From positions 3,410,001 to 3,474,000 of the forward strand of contig NZ_CP047241.1 in NCBI RefSeq assembly GCF_009856625.1: a DNA stretch of 64,000 bases, written 5' to 3'. Below the pieces are notes generated by a model, which did not search any database, was not told the origin of the DNA, and worked only from the letters and a program-made list of their open reading frames with translations. Positions 53,720-63,894 of the stretch are shown here, in pieces. This stretch comes from Aquitalea denitrificans (GTDB lineage: Bacteria; Pseudomonadota; Gammaproteobacteria; Burkholderiales; Chromobacteriaceae). Each line of letters begins with the position of its first letter. Position 1 is the first letter of the stretch. Made by a program: the position numbers and the translations under genes.

Positions 53720-54700
53720 ATGAAAGCTCCCGTTCGCGTTGCCGTTACCGGCGCTGCTGGTCAGATTGGCTACAGCCTGCTGTTCCGTATCGCCAGTGGT
53801 GAAATGCTGGGCAAAGACCAGCCGGTCATCCTGCAACTGCTCGACCTGCCGCAAGCCCAGACCGCCGTGAAAGGCGTGATGATGGAACTGGAAGACTGTG
53901 CCTTCCCGCTGCTGGCCGGCATGGTTGCCACCGACGATCCGAACGTCGCTTTCAAGGACGCTCAAGTAGCCCTGCTGGTGGGTGCACGCCCGCGTAGCAA
54001 AGGCATGGAACGCAAGGACCTGCTGGAAGCCAACGGCGCCATCTTCACCGTTCAGGGCAAGGCGCTGAACGACCACGCCGACCGCAATGTACGCGTTCTG
54101 GTGGTTGGCAACCCGGCCAACACCAATGCCTGGATCGCCATGAAGAGCGCTCCGGATCTGAACCCGAAAAATTTCACCGCCATGTTGCGTCTGGACCACA
54201 ACCGCGCCCTGTCGCAAATCGCTGCCAAGACTGGCAAGCCGGTTGCCGACATCAAGGACCTGGCGGTTTGGGGCAACCACTCCCCGACCATGTACGCCGA
54301 CTACCGCTTCGCCACCATCGATGGCCAATCGGTAAAAGCCATGATCAACGACGAAGCCTGGAACCGTGACGTATTCCTGCCGACCGTTGGCAAGCGCGGT
54401 GCCGCCATCATCGAAGCACGTGGCCTGTCCTCTGCCGCTTCCGCTGCCAATGCCGCCATCGACCACATCCACGACTGGGTGCTGGGCAGCAATGGCAAGT
54501 GGGTGACCATGGGCATTCCGTCCGACGGTTCCTACGGCATTCCGGAAGGCGTGATGTACGGCTTCCCGGTTGTATGCGAAAATGGCGAATACAAGATCGT
54601 CGAAGGCTTGGAAGTGGACGAGTTCAGCCGCGAACGCATGAACTTCACCCTGGCCGAGCTGGAAGAAGAGCGCGCAGCTGTCGCTCACCTGTTTGGCTAA
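53720..54700 (+). CDS. mdh: Malate dehydrogenase
   Basis: 326 aa, NAD-dependent, LDH-like malate dehydrogenase group (close to cytosolic MDH). VAVTGAAGQIGYSLLFRIASG nucleotide loop, ARPRSKGMERKDLLEANG substrate loop, LRLDHNRA and the catalytic His in WGNHSPTMYAD. AAGGAGAG is 8 nt before the ATG. Divergent from gntR and completes the citric-acid-cycle set. Confidence 0.97.
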   Translation: MKAPVRVAVTGAAGQIGYSLLFRIASGEMLGKDQPVILQLLDLPQAQTAVKGVMMELEDCAFPLLAGMVATDDPNVAFKDAQVALLVGARPRSKGMERKDLLEANGAIFTVQGKALNDHADRNVRVLVVGNPANTNAWIAMKSAPDLNPKNFTAMLRLDHNRALSQIAAKTGKPVADIKDLAVWGNHSPTMYADYRFATIDGQSVKAMINDEAWNRDVFLPTVGKRGAAIIEARGLSSAASAANAAIDHIHDWVLGSNGKWVTMGIPSDGSYGIPEGVMYGFPVVCENGEYKIVEGLEVDEFSRERMNFTLAELEEERAAVAHLFG

Positions 54701-54718
54701 GCACTAGCCAGATCAGCG

Positions 54719-54745
54719 AAAAGCGCACCAACTGGTGCGCTTTTT
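54719..54745 (+). terminator. mdh terminator
   Basis: AAAGCGCACCA-ACT-GGTGCGC-TTTTT. Confidence 0.93.
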
Positions 54746-54810
54746 GTGTTTGATCAATACTAGCAAGTACATTTGAATTTACTAATACAGACTGCCACTG
54801 GAGCAAGAGC

Positions 54811-55918
54811 ATGATTGAAGTCGAAGTCCTGAACCAGATCGCGGCCACGATTGAAAACCTGGCCGAACGCGCCGCCGATATTCGGGGGTATCTTTGACTA
54901 CGACGGTAAAAAAGACCGTCTGGAAGAAGTAAGCCGCCTCACCGAAGACCCTGATATCTGGAACGACCCCAAGCGCGCCCAGGAACTGGGCCGCGAACGC
55001 AAGCAGCTGGAAGACGTGGTACTGGTGCTGGACAGCATCAATGCCAGCATCGCCGACAGCCGTGAGCTGCTGGAAATGGGCAAGAGCGAAGAAGATGATG
55101 AAACCATCTTCGCCGTGCAGGCTGATATGGAAGAAGTCGAAGCCAAGGTGGCCAAGATGGAATTCCGCCGCATGTTCCACGACCCGATGGACCCCAACAA
55201 CTGCTTCCTGGACATCCAGGCTGGTGCCGGTGGCACCGAAGCGCAGGACTGGGCCGGCATGTTGCTGCGCATGTACACCCGCTATGCCGAACGCAAGGGC
55301 TTCAAGGTAGACGTGCTGGAAGTATCCGAAGGCGAAGTGGCCGGCATCAGCAGCGCCACGCTGAAGATCGAGGGCGAATACGCCTACGGTCTGCTGCGTA
55401 CCGAAGTGGGCGTTCACCGCCTGGTGCGCGTGTCGCCGTTTGACTCCAACGCCCGTCGCCACACCTCGTTCTCCTCGGTATTCGTATACCCGGAAGTGGA
55501 CGACAGCTTCGAGATCGACATCAACCCGGCTGATTTGCGTATCGACACCTACCGCGCCTCCGGTGCCGGTGGTCAGCACATCAACAAGACCGACTCGGCC
55601 GTACGTATCACCCACTTGCCCACCAATACCGTGGTGCAGTGCCAGAACGACCGCTCGCAGCACCGCAACCGCGATGAAGCCATGCAGATGCTGCGTGCCA
55701 AGCTGTACGAGCTGGAGCTGAAAAAGCGCAATGAAGCCAAGCAAGCGCTGGAAGACACCAAGACCGACGTGGGCTGGGGTCACCAGATCCGCTCTTATGT
55801 GTTCGACCAGTCCCGCATCAAGGACCTGCGTACCAGCCATGAAGTGGGCAATATCAAGGGCGTCATGGATGGCGACCTGGACGGCTTTATCGAAGCCAGT
55901 CTGAAACAGGGCGTGTAA
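54811..55918 (+). CDS. prfB: Peptide chain release factor 2 (programmed +1 frameshift)
   Basis: Terminates translation at UGA and UAA. Translation starts at ATG 54811 (GGAG 8 nt upstream) and runs 28 codons to CGG GGG TAT CTT TGA C, the classic RF2 frameshift site: an internal SD-like GGGGG, slippery CTT at 54892-54894 and in-frame TGA at 54895-54897. A +1 shift continues from GAC at 54896 to the stop at 55918, giving about 368 aa. The downstream part holds the anticodon-like SPF (VSPFDSNARRHTS) and the catalytic GGQ (SGAGGQHINKTDSAVRITH). Autoregulated by RF2 supply. Confidence 0.97.
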
Positions 55919-55925
55919 ACGTCCG

Positions 55926-55946
55926 GGCCGGCAGTCACTGCCGGCC
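55926..55946 (+). terminator. Hairpin after prfB
   Basis: GGCCGGCAG-TCA-CTGCCGGCC, a strong stem without a T tract; a second GC-rich hairpin lies near 55992-56013. prfB and lysS may be co-transcribed through them. Confidence 0.4.
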
Positions 55947-56040
55947 TGCATTACAGCAGCGTAAAACCTTAATTGTTGGCCGATGAGGCCTGGCGGGGGA
56001 ATGGCCCCCTGCCCTTACCGCAGTAGTCAACGGAGTCATC

Positions 56041-57549
<1,509 letters not shown>

Positions 57550-57637
57550 GCCTGTCTATAAACTTGCCTTATCAATTGTAGGTTTGCAGAGATCGATAAG
57601 AATTTGATCGCCTAACCTGTAATTCAAACGGTCGTAC

Positions 57638-57677
57638 AAACAGCCCAGCCCTAACAATGCTGGGCTGTTTTGTTTTC
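57638..57677 (+). terminator. lysS terminator
   Basis: ACAGCCCAGC ... GCTGGGCTGT with a 9-nt loop, followed by TTTGTTTT. Confidence 0.9.
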
Positions 57678-57960
57678 TACCATTTTTTATAATCGTGGGC
57701 CATCCTAAAAATAATAACAAATAATACGTTTTTTAAAACAAACCACCATCAAAAGTCATCCAATTTACCGGGTATCACGTCAGTTAATTAATGGGATAGT
57801 TGTTGCAGTACCGCTACACAAACCATCCAACTAACCCTGTAAAATAAAAGAATTTTTAGAAAATAGATGTCGGCATATAAGGCCGATCCACATAAAAACT
57901 CCAAATTTCCTTGGAAGCCGTATTGATTTATGAAAGACTAGCTTTCTAAGGAAAATTTCC
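57678..57960. mobile_element. Probable terminal region of a Tn7-like transposon
   Basis: Base composition turns abruptly AT-rich right after the lysS terminator. Imperfect repeats sharing a CATCC core recur at 57701-57705, 57757-57761 and 57824-57828; the last two align at 15 of 22 positions (windows from 57751 and 57818). This fits several TnsB-binding sites near an element end. The exact end (expected to start TGT) is not resolved: TGT occurs at 57666, 57671, 57838 and 57868. No gene here. Confidence 0.45.
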
Positions 57961-58089
57961 TAAACTGAAAGGTGGCCCGGCAGATGCTCGGCCGCATAGT
58001 GTCGACGTGCGTGGACCGCACAGTGAAGAGGAGGATAGTTATCGAGACGGAAGAGACAACGCAGGATTTAGCAACACGACAAACAAGAA

Positions 58090-58114
58090 AGGGCGAGCGC
58101 TTACGCACTCGCCC
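58090..58114. other. Hairpin GGGCGAG / CTCGCCC
   Basis: 7-bp stem. Read on the minus strand it is followed by TTTCTTGTTTG, so it could block transcription leaving the element toward lysS. Confidence 0.4.
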
Positions 58115-58117
58115 CAC

Positions 58118-58200
58118 TTGACTGCAGGACACCGAGAGGCTCTCGATACTCCACAGGAGTTAGCACCCTGAGTATCGTACCTCTCCCTTCCTAAGGTCAA
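58118..58200 (+). ncRNA. Structured leader element upstream of tnsA
   Basis: Nested complementary segments: TTGAC (58118-58122) with GTCAA (58196-58200), GAGAGG (58134-58139) with CCTCTC (58180-58185), and CGATACTC (58144-58151) with GAGTATCG (58170-58177). An alternative apical hairpin ACTCC/GGAGT (58148-58152 / 58156-58160) competes with the innermost helix. Mutually exclusive stems suggest a switch or an untranslated structured RNA. No known class recognised. Confidence 0.45.
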
Positions 58201-58236
58201 GCCCCCGTTTGTCATTTTTTAGCCAACTCGTTGTGC

Positions 58237-58261
58237 CGAGAGGCTTCCTTACGGCCTCTCG
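58237..58261 (+). promoter_or_regulatory. Hairpin just before the tnsA ribosome site
   Basis: CGAGAGGC-TTCCTTACG-GCCTCTCG, a perfect 8-bp stem ending 20 nt before the tnsA ATG. Its 5' arm repeats the CCGAGAGGCT found at 58132-58141. Confidence 0.5.
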
Positions 58262-58281
58262 CCAACGAAACGGGGAATATC

Positions 58282-58989
58282 ATGACCCAACTTATCTATG
58301 CCACTGGCCCATGGTCAGGACGGCAGGTGAAGACGCACGTTCCTGTCCGTCAAGTTGTCGAACCCACCGGTACCTTCGTCCGGGGCGACTTCCCATCAGT
58401 CAAAGCGCGGCGGATGGTCTTGTATGAGGAATTGCTCGAACGGGACTTTCTACACCTGTGTGACTTTGCACCACAGGTCGTAAACATTCAGGAGCAGCCG
58501 TTTAAGTTTCAGTATGCCATGGACAACAAGCTTCGGCGCTATACCCCTGACTTTGCCCTCACCATGGCAGATGGCTCTATTTTGGTCGTCGAAGTGAAGC
58601 CCGCCGATACCCTTGCCAAGCCGGCCGTTCGAGAAAAATTTCTGTATATCAAGGAGGCGATGCACCGGCAGGGGCACCAATTCATCGTGGTCACGAGCAA
58701 GACCATTCGTGCCCCGCATCGGCTGGATAACCTTAAGCAGCTGTATCGCCCTCAACACGAGCGATTATCCATGGAGCTTCTGCAGTTGCTACGACAGCTG
58801 AATGCTCTGTTTGGCTGCCAGCCAATTTCCTTGAGTCGGCTAACGGCAACCGTCGGGTCCTCGGAGCCCATTTTCCGGCTTCTTGCGCATGGGCTCGTGA
58901 GCTGTGACCTCGACCAGCTCATCTCTCCGGACACGTTGATCACTCTGACAGCACAGGAGGCCGACTATGTCTTCGTCAATTCGCTTTAA
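58282..58989 (+). CDS. tnsA: TnsA-like transposon endonuclease
   Basis: Cuts the 5' strands at transposon ends, permitting cut-and-paste rather than cointegrate transposition. 235 aa, restriction-endonuclease fold: Glu in VLYEELLERDF (E49/E50), Asp in RRYTPDFAL (D90) and the E-x-K of VVEVKPAD (E104, K106). ATG at 58282 with GGGGA upstream; a TTG at 58231 lies in the hairpin region and is rejected. It overlaps tnsB by 23 nt. Corresponds to tniC of AbaR-type Tn7 relatives. Confidence 0.87.
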   Translation: MTQLIYATGPWSGRQVKTHVPVRQVVEPTGTFVRGDFPSVKARRMVLYEELLERDFLHLCDFAPQVVNIQEQPFKFQYAMDNKLRRYTPDFALTMADGSILVVEVKPADTLAKPAVREKFLYIKEAMHRQGHQFIVVTSKTIRAPHRLDNLKQLYRPQHERLSMELLQLLRQLNALFGCQPISLSRLTATVGSSEPIFRLLAHGLVSCDLDQLISPDTLITLTAQEADYVFVNSL

Positions 58990-60928
58990 CAAAGGCAGCA
59001 TCTTTCTCCTGGATGGGCGCGAAGTCAGCGTTACCCTAGTGGTCAACGGCTCACTCGTCAGACTGGAAGATGTCGTTTCCCTTGAGGTCTATCAGTATAC
59101 AAAAGAGCAGTTACTTGAACTTTGGGTAGTCGGACGTATTGCTCCCAAACCAAGCTTGGACCTTCCGAACGAGACTCATCACTCGACGCTATCCACGTTA
59201 AACAGTTTTCCCAAGAAACTGATTGATGCAGCCATGCGCCGCCAGGCGTATGTGAACCATCTCTTGGCATCAGGAGACAAAATTGTCTCAAGCCCGGCAA
59301 AGCTGAGGCCACTCCTCGTGGACATTGCCCAAAAACTCGGTGATGCCAAAGCCCCAGGAGTTTCAACAGTCTCCTCCTGGTTGCAGAAAATCAAGCAACA
59401 CAGCAATCATCCCCTTGCCTTACTGGAAAAGGCACATGCTCGAGGATGGTTCGGCTGCCGCTTTCCGGCCGAAGTCCAGGATGCTCTTATCGAGCTGATC
59501 GAGGAGCGCTACTTGGAGCCTCCAGGATGCAGCATCGCTGACATTCATGATGCCTTACAGGCCAAGCTTCACGCGCTAAATCTGCCCCGTGCTACCGATA
59601 AGGCTTTGCAGCTGCCGAGCTACGCTACCGTGCGCCGCGCGGTTCAAGCTTACCCAGCCTACGAACGAGCAGTCGCTAGATTTGGTAAGCGTGAAGCTTC
59701 TATCCGCTTCCGCACCAGCAAGGCGACTCCCAAAGCCAAGTTCATCCTGGAGGCGGCTGAGATCGACCACACCCCGGTGGATCTTTTTGTTGTCGACGGG
59801 CGCACCTGGATGCCACTTGGTCGTCCTTGGCTCACAGTGATCATCGATCGAAAGAGCCGCATGATCTTGGGTATCTACGTGTCCTTTGGTGGGCCAAGCA
59901 CCGAAGCAGTGTTTGGTTGCCTGCGGAACACAATCCTACCCAAAACCTACATCCGTGAGCGCTATCCACGCGTTGAAGGCGAGTGGCCATGCTATGGGCT
60001 CATGCAAACACTGGTCTGCGACAATGGCCTGGAATTCCACAGCCGTGCACTGGAGCAAGCCTGCTTCGATCTGGGCATCATCCTGCAGTTCTGCCCGACC
60101 AGGAAACCCTACTTCAAAGGCATGGTGGAACGAGCCTTCGGCTCGATCTCCCGCAACTTCCTACACGCCCAGAAGGGAACTAGCCTAGCGAACTGGATGG
60201 ATCGGCATGGCTACGACCCACTGAAAACCGCTGTAGCGACCTTCGACGAATTGATGCACGCACTGCACATCTGGATTGTCGATGTGTATTCAGTCCACTA
60301 CCACCGTACCCTTAAGCGGCCACCCTTGGCCGTTTGGAAGGAAGGTCTCCACGACAATCCGCCGTCTCTACCAGACCTGCCGGTGTTGGATGTTGCCCTC
60401 ACCGAGGACGAAGACCGAGTGCTTTGGCACTATGGTATCGAACTGTTTAACCTCCGCTACAACAGCCGAGACGTTTACCCGATCCGCTACCAGTACGGGG
60501 AAAAGGTAACCGTACGGGTCCGCTACAACCGAGCTGACCTTGGTCACATTTACGTCGTCCATCCTGGCACCGGGGAGGCCATCAAAGTACCGGCGGTCGA
60601 ACTCGACTATGCCTCGGGCCTTCGCCTAGAAGTCCATCAGCTCATTTGTCAGGAGTTGCGTGAAGCTGGCCTATCCGAAACCGATCCACTGAAACGCGTC
60701 CAAGCCAAAGAACGGATTCGTCAGGTAATCGGCGAGCAGCTTGCCAGCAAGAAGCTCAAAAAACGAAAACAGTCGGCTAGGTTATCAGGCATTAACTCTC
60801 TGCTGGCATCTACAGCAAATCAAGATGCAGAGACAGCATCTCCAAAAGCCCTTCAGCAGGCCCTGTCACCCGTGGTCCCACGGCAATTCAAGACGAGCAC
60901 TCATCCGCTTGGAAAAGGAGGCCAGTAA
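58967..60928 (+). CDS. tnsB: TnsB/TniA-like DDE transposase
   Basis: Binds the element ends and does 3' strand cleavage and joining. 653 aa: N-terminal HTH region with PGVSTVSSWLQKIK (about 131-143), then an rve/RNase H-fold core with catalytic D267 (AEIDHTPVDLFV), D352 (LVCDNGLEF) and E388 (FKGMVERAFGSISRN), i.e. a DD35E spacing, and a Mu-type C-terminal domain. AGGAGG 7 nt before the ATG. Full length. Stop overlaps tnsC (TAATG). Confidence 0.94.
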   Translation: MSSSIRFNKGSIFLLDGREVSVTLVVNGSLVRLEDVVSLEVYQYTKEQLLELWVVGRIAPKPSLDLPNETHHSTLSTLNSFPKKLIDAAMRRQAYVNHLLASGDKIVSSPAKLRPLLVDIAQKLGDAKAPGVSTVSSWLQKIKQHSNHPLALLEKAHARGWFGCRFPAEVQDALIELIEERYLEPPGCSIADIHDALQAKLHALNLPRATDKALQLPSYATVRRAVQAYPAYERAVARFGKREASIRFRTSKATPKAKFILEAAEIDHTPVDLFVVDGRTWMPLGRPWLTVIIDRKSRMILGIYVSFGGPSTEAVFGCLRNTILPKTYIRERYPRVEGEWPCYGLMQTLVCDNGLEFHSRALEQACFDLGIILQFCPTRKPYFKGMVERAFGSISRNFLHAQKGTSLANWMDRHGYDPLKTAVATFDELMHALHIWIVDVYSVHYHRTLKRPPLAVWKEGLHDNPPSLPDLPVLDVALTEDEDRVLWHYGIELFNLRYNSRDVYPIRYQYGEKVTVRVRYNRADLGHIYVVHPGTGEAIKVPAVELDYASGLRLEVHQLICQELREAGLSETDPLKRVQAKERIRQVIGEQLASKKLKKRKQSARLSGINSLLASTANQDAETASPKALQQALSPVVPRQFKTSTHPLGKGGQ

Positions 60929-61917
60929 TGACCACCCTTGCAGCAGACATGACCGCTGGCACTTCCGATGTATATGACGCGATCAAAGCCATCGAAAAGC
61001 AGCGCCTGCTCTTTCCTGCTTTTGATGAAGCGTATCGTCGAATCATCAGGACTCACAAAATGGCACTAGCCGGCAATCGTCCTCGCCATCTGATGATCCT
61101 TGGTCCCTCCGGGGCCGGTAAAAGCTCGGTGCTGGAAGAGTACGTCCGCTACTTCCCAGTGATTGAGGAGACTGAGTTCCGGCGAATTCCTGTACTACGT
61201 GTCGAGATCAAATCCTCACCCACCGTGCGTAGCGTGGCCGAGGACATCCTAAAAACCATGGGCATCCCGATGGCCTACCGCGGCACCGTCAACGAAAAGA
61301 CGGATCGGGTAATTTCTTCGCTGCAGAAGCTCAAGGTCGAACTACTAATGCTAGATGAGGTGCAGCACTTACTCGGTTCTTCTAAACGCAGTTTCGGTTC
61401 GAATAACGAGACCGAATGGCTCAAGACGCTGCTCAACCAGATCGAGATTCCAGTCGTACTCGCTGGGCTACCGTACGCGCAGGCGTTGTTGAGCACGAAC
61501 GAGCAGTTGCGAAGGCGATTGGATGGGGTATGCAATCTCACGCCGTTCTCTGTTGAGGATGAAGACACCGCCGCTGATTTTGCCGGGGTCATCAGTTGGT
61601 TCGATAGTGAGGTCCATGATGGACAACCTATCGGCCTACACGAGGGCGACATGCTGTACCGGTTGTTCTACGCCACCAACGGTCTGATCGGCTACCTCAG
61701 CAAGCTGCTGATCGGTGCGATGGAGATCCGGCTGGAGCATGGACAAAGAAGGATTGAACCCTGGATGCTCGAGCAGTCGTTTAGCCAGAACCTGTGGGCC
61801 GAGGGTGTGGGTGCATTAAACCCGTTCCATAAGAAATTTGTTCGACGCCAGTTGAACAAGACGAACGAGCTCTTTGCCCCGACAGCCTTCTCTGCCATGG
61901 CCGCCTCCTCAACTTAA
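60928..61917 (+). CDS. tnsC: TnsC/TniB-like AAA ATPase
   Basis: Regulatory ATPase linking target selector to transposase. 329 aa, Walker A GPSGAGKS (59-66), Walker B ELLMLDEVQ (D143, E144), sensor region with the IEIPVVLAGLPYAQALLST stretch and an arginine-finger-like RRRLDG. Closer in size to TniB than to the 555-aa Tn7 TnsC. Translationally coupled to tnsB. Confidence 0.93.
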   Translation: MTTLAADMTAGTSDVYDAIKAIEKQRLLFPAFDEAYRRIIRTHKMALAGNRPRHLMILGPSGAGKSSVLEEYVRYFPVIEETEFRRIPVLRVEIKSSPTVRSVAEDILKTMGIPMAYRGTVNEKTDRVISSLQKLKVELLMLDEVQHLLGSSKRSFGSNNETEWLKTLLNQIEIPVVLAGLPYAQALLSTNEQLRRRLDGVCNLTPFSVEDEDTAADFAGVISWFDSEVHDGQPIGLHEGDMLYRLFYATNGLIGYLSKLLIGAMEIRLEHGQRRIEPWMLEQSFSQNLWAEGVGALNPFHKKFVRRQLNKTNELFAPTAFSAMAASST

Positions 61918-61926
61918 CTACTAGAG

Positions 61927-61948
61927 CCCCCGCCGTTACAGGCGGGGG
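61927..61948 (+). terminator. Hairpin between tnsC and tniQ
   Basis: CCCCCGCC-GTTACA-GGCGGGGG, a perfect 8-bp GC stem followed only by TATTT. It ends 8 nt before the selector ATG, where it would also restrict ribosome access. Confidence 0.6.
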
Positions 61949-61956
61949 TATTTACC

Positions 61957-63894
61957 ATGACACCGCTTCTTCCTATTCACCCTTCGCCGCTTCCCCTTGA
62001 GAGTGAAATCGGCTATCTGCTGCGCCTTGGTGCGGCCAACGATTTCCACTCGCTAACCTGGCAGCAGAACTACCGCCGACACATGGGCCTGCCACCAACA
62101 AATTTTGATGACTTCGTAGGACTCACTACTGGGCATGGCCCTGATGTTCTCCGGAACCTCTGGGGACCGTCCTGCTCCGACCTGCCAATTCAGTCGTTCA
62201 AGAAGCTTGGCATCAAAACTACCTACTGGAGTCTGGATCACCGACGTTGGTGCCCAGACTGCCTTCGAGAACAAAGCTACTGGAAAGCAGAGTGGCTGAT
62301 CACCCTGCAAGTGGCCTGCCCACATCACCGACGACTACTACAAGAATTGTGCCCAGCTTGCGGTCAACTTGTCGGTTGGTATAGCGGCGGTCTGACGCAC
62401 TGTCGCTGCGGGCAAGACCTTACGGCGGCAGCACATATCCCAGCTTCAGAGAATTTGCTGCAGATTAGCCAGCGGATATGCGACAAGCTGTCCGAAGCTA
62501 CCGAGATCAGTGTGCCTCCCAATAAGCTGCTTCCGATCAACCATGGACTAACTCGCTTACTAGCAGCCGTACAATTGCCGCGACAGCTCGACCTCATCTG
62601 GGCACTAGGTTGCTATGGCCACTTTGGCGCGCTCAAAAAATCGCTTAAGGTACATGGCCATCATCGAATGGATGTCGCGTTACCGATACTCGAAAGCGCA
62701 GCCGAAATGCTGGTGCAGTGGCCTGATGCGTTTCACTCGTTTATGCAACAGGCCTCAGATCAATCACAGGCACACGCGCTACACCTACACCTGTTCGCAG
62801 GCCCACATCTCCTAGCCTTAAATCGAGCGCTAAATCACCCCGAACTACACTTTGTGCGGCACGAATTTGAACGCTTTGTTTCGGCTCATTGGAAAGGTGT
62901 CATCGCGGCTCGCCATCGGTTTGCCGACGACACTTCGACCGAGCATTCCACCATTCTTGCCAAAGAAGCCATGGCAATGCTTGGCATCTCGCGTAGGAAG
63001 CTGGCAACGCTCATTAACGAGGGACACATACGCGGCTGGTATCAGCAGTCAAAGGGGTGTCTGCGCTTCTTTGTCGTCGATCGGGCATCGGTAAGACAGT
63101 TCCAGCAAAATTGTGCAGGCAAGCTGTTCACACTTGCAGAAACTGCAGAATACCTAGCGACCACCATTCCGCGTGTCCGGCTTCTCGTCCAGGCAGAGCT
63201 CCTCAAGGCTGCTCACCGGCCAAATGGACACAACTTGCGGCGCAATCACTGGGTATTCGAAAAGTCTCAACTCGACATGCTGCTTGGCGGTCTGACGCTT
63301 GAAATCCACCCCACGCCAGAGTGCGATAGTGTGATGTCCCTAGAGAAAATCTGCCGAGCAAGAAGCCGGGATGGAGCGGATTTTGTCACCATCCTGCAGG
63401 CTATCCAAGCGGGCGAGCTCAAATGTATCGCCCGCGACCCGAGCCATCATGGCATAAGGGGACTATTACTCGACAGGCGGCAGTTTGAGGATTGGTTTAC
63501 TGAGCGCTTACGGGTCAAAGAATTCTTCACAATGAGACCGGCAGCTCACTATCTTGGACTCAAAGAGCATGTACTGTATTGGTTACGAGATCGTCGGCTA
63601 TTGTCTGGCTTTACATACCCCAACGAGGCAAGCCACCTGTCGCTTCCCAAGACTGCCCTTGATCAGCTCAAAGCACGCTATGCCTGGGGAAAATCGCTTG
63701 AGGAAATGACGGGATACGGAAGAAAGTCAGCTTCACGAGCATTGATTAATCGCGGGATTGTCCCGGTCACAGGGCCGACAGTGGATGGCGGCACCACCTA
63801 CCTCTTTTTACGGGAAGACATTCAAAGCTTCATGACAAGCCGACATTCGGCGACAGAACACACGACACAGGGAGTAGGGGATGGAAAAAAGTGA
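61957..63894 (+). CDS. tniQ: TniQ/TnsD-family target selector with tandem HTH modules
   Basis: 645 aa. N-terminal TniQ domain (1-90, PLPLESEIGYLLRLGAAND) and zinc ribbons with cysteines C99, C102, C121, C132, C135, C149, C151 (WCPDC, CPHH, LCPAC, HCRC). After a helical middle (about 165-325), the C-terminal half appears to be five repeats of a short winged/excisionase-like HTH, near 331-376, 389-443, 457-515, 518-572 and 573-627; each has an A-x-x-LG-like helix, a recognition helix, a basic wing and a closing hydrophobic helix. Such an array suits reading a long specific site. It has no evident ribosome site other than AGGCGGGG inside the hairpin. Its end overlaps the next gene by 14 nt. Confidence 0.85.
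   Translation: MTPLLPIHPSPLPLESEIGYLLRLGAANDFHSLTWQQNYRRHMGLPPTNFDDFVGLTTGHGPDVLRNLWGPSCSDLPIQSFKKLGIKTTYWSLDHRRWCPDCLREQSYWKAEWLITLQVACPHHRRLLQELCPACGQLVGWYSGGLTHCRCGQDLTAAAHIPASENLLQISQRICDKLSEATEISVPPNKLLPINHGLTRLLAAVQLPRQLDLIWALGCYGHFGALKKSLKVHGHHRMDVALPILESAAEMLVQWPDAFHSFMQQASDQSQAHALHLHLFAGPHLLALNRALNHPELHFVRHEFERFVSAHWKGVIAARHRFADDTSTEHSTILAKEAMAMLGISRRKLATLINEGHIRGWYQQSKGCLRFFVVDRASVRQFQQNCAGKLFTLAETAEYLATTIPRVRLLVQAELLKAAHRPNGHNLRRNHWVFEKSQLDMLLGGLTLEIHPTPECDSVMSLEKICRARSRDGADFVTILQAIQAGELKCIARDPSHHGIRGLLLDRRQFEDWFTERLRVKEFFTMRPAAHYLGLKEHVLYWLRDRRLLSGFTYPNEASHLSLPKTALDQLKARYAWGKSLEEMTGYGRKSASRALINRGIVPVTGPTVDGGTTYLFLREDIQSFMTSRHSATEHTTQGVGDGKK

Noticed and set aside
58282..61917. Mu-like phage transposition genes instead of Tn7-like
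   Set aside because: The TnsA nuclease, the TniB-type ATPase and the TniQ protein together define the Tn7 group; no phage genes are present.
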